Assembly (NCBI GenBank): GCA_019787685.1
Contig: JAHNUO010000020.1
Location: forward strand, 525,843 to 589,842
Source of the DNA: Chiua virens
Lineage: Eukaryota > Basidiomycota > Agaricomycetes > Boletales > Boletaceae
Length of the DNA: 64,000 nt
Reading direction: 5' to 3'
Position numbers and translations under genes: made by a program. The notes below the pieces were generated by a model. That model saw only the letters and a list, made by a program, of their open reading frames with translations. It searched no databases and was not told the origin of the DNA. Positions 1 to 13,136 of this stretch are shown here, in pieces; the stretch's first letter is position 1, and each line of letters starts with the position of its first letter.

Positions 1-2279
1 TCGTTTGCTGTGTTAGGCTTCTTTCTGAACAAAAAGGGATTGGTCCGGCGTCCCCAGCCATGATATCCCAACGTTCGACCGGAGACACTGGCAGGCTATG
101 GGGCAACTTCCCCGCCTGCGAGGAAGTTTTGGGACAACCCATAAAAAAGAGCGACTTGGACAAGAAATCTCATCAGAGTTCATCCAGCGGGGGGAAAGAT
201 GGAAGGGATCGCGAGGGGAAAGGGAAAGTGTCAGACAAGCTATAATCAAATGGCAACTCAAGGAGAAGCAGGCTGCCAGGGACTGGACTTGGAAGCATAT
301 GAGGGTCGCCAGCATTTTGAACTAGAACCCCCTTTATCTGAATCGAGACGTCCCAAAGCAATGACCGTTGGAAATGTATGCAACACACGGAGGCCGGAAG
401 TGTGAATCAGCGGAAATATGGTGAAGTGTTCGAGGAATGCAACTTGGACTTGAATATGAATATTGAATATTGTCATTCCTTTCAAGGACTCCGACCCGGT
501 CAGTTTCGCCATGCGGCAAACCTTGAAGCAAGTTACTCACAACAACACACCAGACAACGTCCCCCGTCCAAAGCCCCCTGTCCGATTGACGCGGTCTCAA
601 TCTCCTTGCCCCTCAGCCCTATTCATAGGATGGGTCTTGTTTTCTTGCACACATTCGGAACCGATAACGAAGAGCCTGACATCACGACCTTCGGAGTTGG
701 AAGTATTATTGAGGTAACACTGGGAGGCACGGCTTGGTCACACAAACGGAATCGGACATCATCACCACGAACTCTTGTCTCTTCCTTTTGACCCCATCTC
801 TTTCCTGAGGTTTACAGGACTTCTGAAAGAAAATTTCACCTGCCAGTTCCCGATCGCTACTGGCCAACTCGAGAGCAAAACGCAAGTTATTGTTATTTAC
901 CATCTGAATGTGGAACTTGACCTCTTGAGGTTCTAGTGAAATCATGGACGGTCACCTTCACAACCCAGGCGTCTGAGCCAAGTATACCGGCCCACGGAGT
1001 CCACGATCGCCGTTGTGAAATGCATTCGAGAGAACTGGGGCCCATTTTTGGAGAACATGATATTCAAGTTATGCCTGCATCGATTCCACATACACGTATC
1101 TCTCAGCTCAAGGGTAGACAGAGGGCTTCAACCCCTCCTATTTTGATTTCCATCCCTACCATCGATGCTCGAGGTGCCCTGTCTATGACTGGCATACTCT
1201 GAGGAGGGATGCTAGGTTGGATATGCTCTCTCTATGTTGGCTTACTGCGTTATCAGAAGCTCGTTTTGCCAGCGTCTCATTCTGGCTTGCGTTGGGATTT
1301 GAAGGGCGAGAATTCAGATAATGTGTATGCGGAGAACTTCATCTCGACGAAGAAATCCATTTCCTCTGCGGCTGCTACAACGTTGATTCCTGTAGGTTTC
1401 GCGGTGATGTCAGTCGTCCATCCTCATCATTCTTAAACTGCATCAAGCGGCCAGCGGGGGCGAGTCATATTGTTTTCACTTCTCCAATCTCCCGAGCTGT
1501 GGGGAAAATCAGAGATATACACTGATTCACTGAAGTCTGCAGAGGAGAAATCCTGTTTGATGTGATACCTCAACATAAAAGCAGATCCGATAGAGACCCG
1601 ACACCGATTTCTGTTCCTTTCAAGCACAACGCTGGGTGGAAATTTCACTTTCATCTCCAGCATCACCGGGCGAAGAACGTTACCGGACATAAAGATGGCT
1701 GTATTTCTTTGCAACGTTTTGTAACGTATGGATGATTAATTTACCGTGTGATACTGTGTGACTAAAGACAATTCTTAGGCTGCGCTCACGACCGACGAAC
1801 TTGAAGGAGCCGGAAATATTGTGAGCATGACCGACTTGCACGGGAGTGAACTTCTTAAGTGATGACTTGGGCTGACAACTCGCCATCAATGCAAGCCAGT
1901 GTCCCATAATATTGTGGAGCTCAAGTCAAGTGACTCAGTCTATATGAAGATTTCGTTTACCGAGCTATGCCAATCCAGGTAAGTCAGGGTCTCAGGCTTC
2001 TACTGCTATGGGTCTCCTTGGTGAAACTGGAACTAAAACATGCCGCATTGGCGCACACAGAAGTTCGGGTCCGGGAGGTCGGTATTTGAGCAGCTGCGAA
2101 TCCACATGTAAACCAACGTTCCCATCAGCATTGACGGAATATCCGCTCACAGCTGCCACATATGACCGTGAGCTTATTCTGACGGCCATCATCAAGGCTG
2201 TCCTTTCCCATACCACCTAGGAACACGGTTCTTTCGAAGATAGCGAGCCGCCTTCTTACAGAAAGATATCATTCGGAGC
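1..2279. other. No confident gene; weak minus-strand coding fragments
   Basis: No protein family is recognisable here. Short open stretches on the minus strand (about 706-945, 1268-1400, 1433-1714 and 1680-1907) have a protein-like composition and some plausible splice sites. They may be exons of an old, fragmented minus-strand gene, but I could not join them into one reading frame. Opposing plus-strand frames are equally open. Confidence 0.3.
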
Positions 2280-3191
2280 ATGTCAACTGCAGTGCGAGGC
2301 GCGTCAACTCCTCTCAGGCATCACACTCATGGGCCATCTGAGGGCAGCCCCACCACGCCCGAATCCGAACCGCGCTGTACGTATATACCAGAGTAATGAC
2401 CCCCGCAGGCCTTACGAACGATACCACCTTACCTTTCTAACTAGCTTATCAACGTCTGCTCATCGAGCGCTTACGCTCGCTTTACGGAGACCCCCTCGAT
2501 GATCAGATAAACTGGGTGATGACGACTTCCGGGCCCATTCAACGTCCCACCTACACCTCCCTCTTTTATTGTAAGTACTACCAAGTGGTCACTGCGGTTA
2601 TCACGATTTGTTGATACGGATTTTTACATAGTCGATGGGACAGAGATGGGGAGAGGGTCTGGGCCGACAAGGAACGCTGCGAAGGAATCCACTGCTGCGA
2701 GAATACTCGCGAGACTACCTACGTCCCCAGTCGTGAATGATTGGCGGGGGAGACGTACAGGAACGTTCTGTACTGTCCAGACCGGTGCCACGCACACCGC
2801 CGGCGTGATCGGTGAAGCGACCATCAACGCTCGAAGCGCAAATCTGGCCAGCTCGTCGTTTGAGACAGCGTCAGCGCTTGAGCCAACCCCAACGCGAACG
2901 CGGGGAGATTGGCGGATGCGGAGAGCCCAGGCTGGCGAGAAAAGGGGAGAAGAAACCGTCGATGCTCAAAGCGCAAGTCAGCATAACTCTTCGTCGACAT
3001 CAGCCTACCTACCGGCCCAGGCCCCAGCAGGGGAAGCCTCGTCAGTGGGCGGAACCCTTGGCTGGAGAGCGCGGTACATTCGCGAGGAGGCCATGCGACG
3101 TTTGAATGAACGCAGGGGGTTGATGACGCGTCAAGCGCTACCGGGACCTCTGGTAACAACCTCTGACATAGGTCATTTGAGTATTGACTGA
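2280..3191 (+). CDS. Small double-stranded RNA-binding-domain protein
   Basis: Three exons can be read: 2280-2376, 2445-2570 and 2632-3191. Donors are GTACGT and GTAAGT, and the frame is continuous, giving about 260 residues. Residues about 33-100 look like one double-stranded RNA-binding motif: an N-terminal helix, a strand with TSGPIQRPTYTS, then FDGTEMGRGSGPTRNAAKES and an alanine-rich second helix ending ARILARL. The GxGxGxx(K/R)xxAKxxAA signature is the main support. The rest is low-complexity and holds two related segments (GEATINARSA and GEETVDAQSA), suggesting an internal duplication. No catalytic domain such as RNase III or deaminase is visible, so a role in RNA handling is inference. 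The last exon could be interrupted by a further intron. Confidence 0.65.
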
Positions 3192-3599
3192 TGCACCACT
3201 GTCACACACATCGGCCCGGGAGTCGAACAATATCGCATGTAGTTTTCACTGGCACCGGTCTGTTCTACAAATGCAGTCGTGACATCAATTTGGTCTAATA
3301 CCGTAAAATGTGAATGTGTCTATACCGTGGCTCCCCCTGCCAAAAAGTCACAGAGATAACACATCCTCGACTGCGCAATGAGATCTTCTTTTGCTTTTTT
3401 CCGCGCCAATTCCAGCATTGCTTCCTCACTTCCAAGAATCCAGGCAACAGATTATTCACTTCCTCACAACTCAGAGTACACTTTCCTCTTCCTCCCCCCC
3501 ATCCTCGTCCCCTGACGATTCGACCGATTTCAAAAGGCATAGATGTCACTCAAGCAGGCTGCGATTGTGGTGCGATAACCGAGCGTTGATGTGACAAAT
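3192..3599. other. Intergenic stretch, nothing recognised
   Basis: This is the roughly 400 bases between the dsRNA-binding gene and the truncated end of the F-box fragment. It holds T-rich and C-rich runs near 3391-3510 but no supported gene. Confidence 0.5.
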
Positions 3600-4393
3600 T
3601 CAGCACGCTCGCAACGGCTGAAGAACCCGTTCGCTGGGCGTGAGTCTGGTCTCTGGTCTCTGGTCTTGTGGCAGATCAATCTCTGCAAAGTTCACCGAGA
3701 GCTCAAATTCGCGAAGTGAAGGGCAGCGGAGAAGTGTGATAAGCCCACGGTGGGTTATGCGCGACTCGGTGCCCCAGCCGGACGATGTATCGAGGCAGAA
3801 GGCCATCAGCTTTGGCCAGCGTATTGTCACTACGGTCTTCATCGTGTCGTCGTCGAAGAAAATGTTGCACATGGCATCGAATTTGAAGGATTCCACATTA
3901 GGAAATACCAGGAGTGGTTGGAATGTGGATAGAGAGGTGTTCTCGTTCATCGTCGGATGGCCATTCGTCAGAATCGGTGGACAGTGAGACATCGGTGAGT
4001 CGTTCCCGATAGGTCCAGAGATGCACATGACCCCATACCTCCAAAGCCAGACAAGGACCGTACTCGAGACGAGTAGCTGAAGAAGATTTTCCAGTCGCTG
4101 TGTAACATCAGTCGTCGGAATGTCTTTGCATGATCAGTTGGTGTTGAACTAGGAAACACTCGAGAACATGCCATGTTATGGCCTTCAATCTCCCACAATT
4201 CTGGAGGAAGACACCGGATGAGGTAGGTGATCGAAGGCAACCTTGCCCACAAGACATTGAGAGCAGTGTTACTGAGGGTTCGGTGACATGTGCGAGCAAG
4301 TTTGGCCAGAGTACCTTTGCCCCGTGGTTTATCGAGGACCTCAACGAAGATGGTTTGCTGTACCTCGACGACGTTCAAACATCGATGGCCCAT
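3600..4393 (-). pseudogene. F-box/LRR-like gene, C-terminally truncated
   Basis: The minus strand starts with MGHRCLNVVEVQQTIFVEVL and continues with TLAKLARTCHRTLSNTALNVLW. This is the F-box-like helical start common in large Agaricomycete F-box families (substrate adaptors of SCF ubiquitin ligases). The second half (FPNVESFKFDAMCNI, then RWPKLMAFCLD and ITHRGLITLLRCPSLREFEL) is leucine-rich-repeat-like. The two halves lie in different frames around 4000-4060, so an intron or frameshift separates them. The protein ends at a stop near 3600, well short of the usual 450-550 residues, and no continuation is seen. I therefore treat it as truncated. A shorter relative lies at 5618-5953. Confidence 0.55.
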
Positions 4394-4429
4394 CTTGCAC
4401 ACAAGGTTTTGTCCAAGATGTCCGTGCAC

Positions 4430-5617
4430 TTGAAAAGTTCAGAAGACTCTGAGCCTAACGGATGCCATAATTCATGAACTTCGACCAAACAACGTAACCC
4501 TTACCTACCAAGCAACTCACAGCGACATGCCAATGTAGGCTTGACCACATACAGGTACGGTTATAGATACTTACAACTTGAAATTACAAGTGGTCTTAGG
4601 ATATAAGCATGTAAGTTTGTAGGTGCACACCAGACTCTGGTCGTGGACGCCAACGGGCTTGGCTTTTTTGTCAGCGTATGATACGGGCGTCTTCAAGTCG
4701 TTGGGGAATGCGGGAAGTGATTTAATTTGAATCGCGTTGTTACTCCCTTATGCGATCCAGGATCTGGAAACTTCTCTGGACAATAGCAACCACACTAACC
4801 GAGTCCCGACTGGACAATGACCTAACGATGATCGCAAGATCTTAGATCACAGCAAGTCAAAACATCGAGACGACTCGGAGACACATAAACATAGCAGGGT
4901 AAAGCTATTTTCTGTAGTGGGACTGTTACTGAGACACATTGTCAGCCTGGAGAGCAGTGACTGTACCGTGACTGTACGCCTGCGCAGCTGTTACATCACT
5001 GACATTTCAACTTGAGTGCAGTAAATGTGTACATCAAAACAGCCAGGCTATACCGTCTATACTACTGGCACGTCTCCCCCTTTCTGTAACAGAGACATGA
5101 ACACGTCGAGGATCGAGTGATGAATGGAGCCACTGGTAGTGAACGAACCCTTCCTAGCTATACGATTCTGATTTAAGTTGTCATGCTACGTCAGCACCCG
5201 AGTCTCAGTAACCTATACTTAGTAAATAGTAGGTATATCTTCCGACTCTCCGACTCTAATACTCGTGGATACAGATTTAAAGCACTTGGTCACCACATGG
5301 GGCAAGACATACAACTTTCGTACGACTTAAATTCATGTGTAGCATAGCAAGATGCTCGGATTTATACAGGAGCTCCGTTATTTCCCTCCTTACTTCTTCT
5401 TTCATACCATTCCTTGCACTACGCTCTCACCGCCAAGAACTTTGGCAACAAACTGTCCACCGTCTCCCATCTCCTCAGGCACGTGACCTCCTCAGGCTCC
5501 TCACTCCACGACGATGAGACCTTGTGCAACTTCGGGAACAAGGCTCAAAAATGCTGCAATGTTGGGTCGATCCTCGATCATGGATGCGACGAAGTCGGTG
5601 CTCTGCCGGTGATCCCG
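4430..5617. other. Intergenic, no supported gene
   Basis: This is AT-richer sequence between two F-box-like fragments. The only coding-like piece is at about 5520-5590 on the minus strand, an open stretch with RPNIAAFLSLVPEVAQ. It looks like the C-terminal tail of the 5618-5953 fragment in another frame. Confidence 0.45.
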
Positions 5618-5953
5618 TTACCCGGTCACGACGTTAGCAGAATCCCGGGCTAGTTTGGACTGAGGACGTGATTTGGCATCCGCGAAATATACAAGCGCGG
5701 TGCAGCGGAATAGGAGAGTGGCGAGTACGCGATATGTCACGCGCAATTCGACCCCCCACAAAAGGGACTTATCGAGGGAGAGCTGGGTTAATTTTGGCCA
5801 CTGTTTCGTCAGTGTATCGAGTGCGTCGTCGTCCAAAGAGATGGTGCACATTGCGTCGAAGGTGAAGGATTCTATGCTGGGGAATGCGAGAAGTGGCTCC
5901 AGCGTCGACAGAGAGACTTGTTGGTCGTCGTCGTGGAGCGAAGTAAGGTGCAC
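5618..5953 (-). pseudogene. Second F-box/LRR-like fragment, paralogue of 3600-4393
   Basis: The predicted peptide (STLEPLLAFPSIESFTFD, then DDDALDTLTKQWPKLTQLSLD and VTYRVLATLLFRCTAL) parallels the LRR half of the fragment at 3600-4028 (STFQPLLVFPNVESFKFD, then RWPKLMAFCLD and ITHRGLITLLRC). The F-box half is missing and the tail appears in another frame. This looks like an old tandem duplicate in decay. It could instead be part of a spliced gene whose other exons I cannot find. Confidence 0.5.
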
Positions 5954-6203
5954 GAGTCAGCTCAATATCTTTGCATATTTCAGTCAACCACCCCACCTAT
6001 CCTCTGGCTCTTGCCTGGTGTCCACACGTTAAGGTGCAAAGAAGGCTGCAACCAGCACGTTGATTGCAAGGCGGATGGAAGATATGTATAAGACTCATTA
6101 TGAACATCAAGTTGACCATCAAACAACTGAGTAAAATGTTTCAACACTCGTCCAAAGCATATCATAAACTGCATAAATACATCATGTCCATAGTGGGACG
6201 CTT

Positions 6204-7336
6204 CATGCCATCTCTACGTCCTGCGGCACCGTGACAGGTTCGGCGACCTTGGGCTCTGGGGCATCCTTCCCATCATCCGCCATAAAGACATCCAATTCTC
6301 TATCCAACTCCTCCGCTGTTTTGGCTTTCGGGCGAATTGGCCGCCCTACCTTTGACCTGGGTGCCACGCTGCCTCTTGCAGATCGAGGTGCTCTTGCACG
6401 GACGGGACCCGTACTAGTAAGAGTAACATGATGGTGTGTTACAGTGACCAGGGGCCTGAGCTACGTACGCGGTTGGTGATTGCGCATCTCCACCGCTTTC
6501 TAAGCGCTCGGCAAGAGATGGCCTCTCAATTCTGTTCAGCAACGAAGCAGTTGAAACGCCAGGCATACTTGTGGACCGCACCCGACGCGGCGGTGCAGTG
6601 TCGAACGCGATCTCCATGGGTTGTCCTAACAGACAAAGTCAGCATTTCGAACTCGTTAGCGAAGCGAAACCAAGCCTATCCCTCTCAAGGCATCGACAAC
6701 GAACCTTTTGCGAGTTTCCCCTCAAACTCTTTCTTGGCGCGAATCGCCTCCGCAGACTTTTCATACGTAATGAAGGCAACACCAGAAGAGCGACCGCTGC
6801 GATCGTACTTTAAAAGTAAAAGGTGATTTGTCAAGTTTAGCTTGGTGTTCATTTCCACTGAAGAGCCAGAAGCGAAAGCGGTCATTGAACCCCCCGAATT
6901 GACCACAGCAACAGAACCACGATAGAAGTGACCAGACGGGGCGACATAACTGCGTGCATTCGAATTCGGAATCATCGTACCCTGATCGCTGGCTCGCGAA
7001 CGAGCGTGCCTATCTGTCCAAAGATGGACTTTTGGAAATATCAGCGACAGCAAGGGAACAAAGAATCAAGTAACTCACCACCAAGTCTTTAGGCGTGATC
7101 TCATAATGAAGATTGGATACGACGAGCTTTGAAATTGCACTGTTTGCAGAAGCTGGTACAGGGGCAATCGCGTTATTCCTTTTTGCAGAGGACAAAGGTG
7201 CACGGTCATGGAGCCAGGCACCGTCGGAGCCTCGAGGACGCTGTGGAATGCGGTATGAAAATACCGAAAAGTGCTTGAAAGAGAAAATAGTTACAGCATA
7301 TGGGTTTCCCCGTCTGTTACTCTTGAGCGATGCCAT
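6204..7336 (-). CDS. ALY/REF (Yra1-like) mRNA export adaptor with one RRM
   Basis: The gene reads from ATG at 7334-7336 to TGA at 6204-6206 across about six exons. The RRM runs from SKLVVSNLHYEITPKDL (RNP2-like) through SIFGQIGTLVREPAIR to YDRSGRSSGVAFITYEK (RNP1-like: SGVAFITY). An Arg- and Pro-rich tail follows. The end reads KTAEELDRELDVFMADD, the conserved C-terminal motif of ALY/REF proteins. Family members load onto mRNA with the THO/TREX complex in the nucleus, bind the DEAD-box helicase UAP56/Sub2 through the C-terminal motif, and hand mRNA to the export receptor. The N-terminal motif usually present is weak here (MASLKSNRRGNPYARPRG). The gene lies tail-side to intergenic DNA and head-on to the 3' end of GFA1, with about 520 bases between them. 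Confidence 0.88.
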
Positions 7337-7855
7337 TGTTTTTTTTTTAGCCGCCACACGGATTTGACAATATAGAAGAGAGCTTGACAATAAGTGTAAA
7401 AAGAGGTTGAGGTCACGGTCCAAAGTCAAGTTGCAAATGCGCAAGTAGCGGACATCAAATTATTCACTTTTGAACCTCCGCGCACAAACCCCCTATCAAC
7501 AGCATCTGTCTCTGCTATGCTTTGACGCACCAGTTATCTGGGCTGGTGTTAATTCTGGTTTAATGATAGTACAATTGTATTCTCCCTTGCATCTACCACG
7601 CCACTACAAGAGACTGGTATACGAGTCTGAGAGTGGTTGCGTAGGACAGGTAAGAAAATGAGAATGGGAAACTATGGTTTTTTTTTCGAACTGAATTCGT
7701 GACCGTCCATCAAATGCCAAAGCGTCCGTCGTCGACTACCAGACATGTCCGTGAAGCGAGCTTGTACAGTAAATGGAAAATATCCAAAGGGATACAGTCG
7801 ATGCAGTACCCTTGTAGACAGAAAACAAAACAAAACTAGCGGCTTTGCCTCGCGA
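7337..7855. promoter_or_regulatory. Intergenic: ALY-like promoter and GFA1 3' flank
   Basis: This is about 520 bases between the start of the minus-strand ALY-like gene and the stop of the minus-strand GFA1 gene. It should hold the export factor promoter and the GFA1 terminator. A T run lies at 7337-7349, next to the ALY-like start codon, and an eight-T run near 7679. No specific element is assigned. Confidence 0.4.
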
Positions 7856-10338
<2,483 letters not shown>

Positions 10339-11346
10339 TGCGAGGGTATAAGCCTGGTGGGGGTGACAAGAAGAGGGTGAGCAACGGGAGATGGTACGGA
10401 GAACAGGAACAACGCACGTTTGGGGCGTGAAGTAAGCGTGAAAGGGAAGAATGAAGATGGGAGAGGACAAAGACAGGACGAGGTGGTTTAAGTAGTCCAT
10501 TCTGGGGTCGAGGGTGAGCCAAACAAGTGCAAATCCGGAATTTGATTGGATCGCTGATCGCACCGTCGTCTAGATACCGCTTCCTTGGAGTGGAGTGGGC
10601 AAATTTGCATTGCCTTTTAGCATAGCTGCTCCGGAAGAGCGCCGCGTCCGCTGCTGCCTCATCTCACCTGCCCGTTGCCTACAAGTTCGCAAACGTACAA
10701 TCCGGTCTCGCATTGCCACTGCTATTCAATAGGGTCAGTCCAAGAACACCACTAACACCCGACGTTATGTACCTCTTACATGAACCAGTGCATGTTGTGT
10801 CCTCGTTCCCTCACATCGACTACCTTCGCGGCCGCGAAATCTCATCAGGAATGCTTGATAGGTGACACGTTTCTCGCCTAAATTTACTTACCCTGGTGCA
10901 TCTCCTAATTTATCACTGCACGTTTTTGCTTCCTGAACTAAAGATAAGTATCGATCCAAGTTCTTCCGAACATACTTTGCTTCTTCACGCCACTCGGCCA
11001 GTACATCCGGCGCGTAGGGATCGGAGTTAACCGTGGGTTTATGATCAATCGGTCTTGTTGCACCAGCGGGTTTCTCAGGTCACAAAAGGGTCCTCATCGA
11101 TCCCGAGGCCTGTTGTCAAACAGTTTCCTACAACAGCAGCTGCCCACTTTTTGTGCGTTCTTTTTTGGTTTCACTTACTAGATGAGTGCAGATTTAAACC
11201 CGAACAAAGGTTGCTATTTGTTTCAGATCTCCACTTTGATCGCTTCCGCTCTTATGGGTCCAAGGCGGTGTTCCGAAACCCGAAACCCAGAATGATCGTA
11301 ACCGGTTGAAGACCCACTACGACTTACCGACTACGCATCGCACCTC
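10339..11346. promoter_or_regulatory. Divergent promoter region of GFA1 and the epoxide hydrolase
   Basis: About 1 kb separates the two divergent start codons. Pyrimidine-rich tracts (plus strand purine-rich) lie just upstream of the GFA1 start at about 10350-10500. No coding frame is convincing. Binding sites cannot be assigned by eye. Confidence 0.45.
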
Positions 11347-12626
11347 ATGCAGCCCATCGATTTACATGACTTGAATCAACTTCAATCAAGTTGCACCCTG
11401 CGATCACGCATCGTAACCCTTGACGAGCGGGACGGTTTACAAACGCACCTGATCGAAGCCTTTCCAGCCAACGCAGGCGAACTCGTGTCGTTCCCCTTGA
11501 TTTTGTTATTACATGGATTCCCTGAGCTCGCCTATTCTTGGCGGAAGATCCTTGTCCCCATTTGTGCAGCTCGTGGGGTTATCATGTCGTTGCACCCGAC
11601 CTACGAGGGTTCGGGCGAACCACCACGCAGCACAACGAGCCAGCGAATCAAATCCAATATGACGACCCACTAGCACCGTTTCATGCCCTCAACATCGTAG
11701 AGGATATCTGTTCCCTTATCAAGACTCTCGGGCATAGCTCTGTCGCCTTGCTTGTTGGCCACGATTTCGGATCCATCATCGCTGGCCACTGCGTCACCGC
11801 CCATCAAGATCTCTTTCAATCCGTCGTCTTCATGAGCGCTCCCTTCACAGGGGTGGAACAGCCACAACGCCTCAGTTTCCCCAATCGTGGGGAATTGGGG
11901 GATCCGGCTGCTGCGGACAAGCTTCTCCCATCGCTTGCCCAGACTGTTTCCTTGGCTCTCACAGCCCTCTCCCCCCCGAGGAAATACTACACCGGTTACT
12001 TCCTGACCCGCGATGCCAACAAAGACATGCTTGGAGAACGCTCAGAAGATCTCTACGCCTTCCTTGGCGGGTACTATCACATGAAGAGCGGCGCATGGGA
12101 GGGCAACACGACCCCTCCCCTGCCCTCTGCCTTGAACCCATCCCCAACGATCGACACGATCGTCCGCCATCTCGCGACGCTTCCAGACTACTACGTCATG
12201 CCAGCACACGAGAACATGCGGCAGCTCATCGAGCGGCATGCCAGCCAGCACGCACAGTTTACGTGGCCGATTGGCGAGGCGGAGGCCGGGAGGATCTACG
12301 CGTCCGAGTTTGCTCGTACTGGCTTTCAGGGTGGACTGAATTACTACCGATCTGCACTCCTGCCGCCACCAGCCGAGCGGGTGGATACGCTTATCGCGCT
12401 CTCAGGGCGCAAGGCACGGGTGCCTGCGGCGTTCATTTCTGGGGCGCGCGACTGGGGGGTGTATCAGACCCCTGGTGCGTTGGACAAGATGAAGCACCAC
12501 TTTGGAATGCAGAATGGTGACGTCGTGTTAATCGAAGGTGCGGGGCATTGGGTTCAACAGGAGGCACCCGATCAAGTGGTCGCAGCCCTCGTTGAATTTC
12601 TGGGCAGAGTCGACAAGACAACGTAG
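11347..12626 (+). CDS. Soluble epoxide hydrolase-like alpha/beta hydrolase, apparent frameshift
   Basis: The N-terminal part (MQPIDLHDLNQ... to LHGFPELAYSWRKILVP) carries the HGFPE oxyanion motif. It runs in a different frame from the rest, which resumes at GYHVVAPDLRGFGRTT and is open to TAG at 12624-12626. The main frame shows the nucleophile motif VGHDFGSII (Asp), cap-domain Tyr residues, the acid in SGARDWGVY and the catalytic His in EGAGHWVQQEAP. The family hydrolyses epoxides to vicinal diols. The frame changes at a GGGG run at 11575-11578: one missing base, or two extra, would explain it. No usable intron bridges the break. It is either a recent pseudogene or a sequencing error, because the rest of the protein shows no decay. 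Confidence 0.85.
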
Positions 12627-13136
12627 CTACGTCTCCTTCCCTCATTCGCACACGTACCACAACTGTCGTCATGTCCAATTTTCCTTGTCCCTTGTATTAC
12701 TATTACACATGGATCGAGTGAAAATGTCGTGCTAATGATACGTTAGCATTAAGCAATGACATGATACATTTGGTGTGCTGGACCAAGCAAAGACGCAAAG
12801 CAATTCCTATGCAAAACAACAAGAGATGAATGAACACGTGTGTCAATGCCGCGAACACATAAGTAACAAGAAAGTGAAAGAGAGAACGACGAAAATATCT
12901 GTGTAGGGTTAAGTTACAATCTCAAAAACGAAGGGAAAAGACGACATAAAACAAGACGAAAACTATAAGCGTAACCATCCCTGGATGCAGATTGTCATGA
13001 TTACGGGCCGCTATCGAGGCTGATCATCCGGAGACTTGCACGTCCGTTTCAATACGCGCGCCTACTCAGGGCCACCCCCGCAGCGTGTGGTGCATGAACA
13101 CAAAGATGATCGTCATTGCACCAAGTTGACACGACA
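12627..13136. other. Convergent 3' flanks of epoxide hydrolase and phosphodiesterase
   Basis: This is about 510 bases between two converging genes. It is AT-rich around 12730-12990, as expected for two 3' untranslated regions and polyadenylation signals. No gene is seen. Confidence 0.45.
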
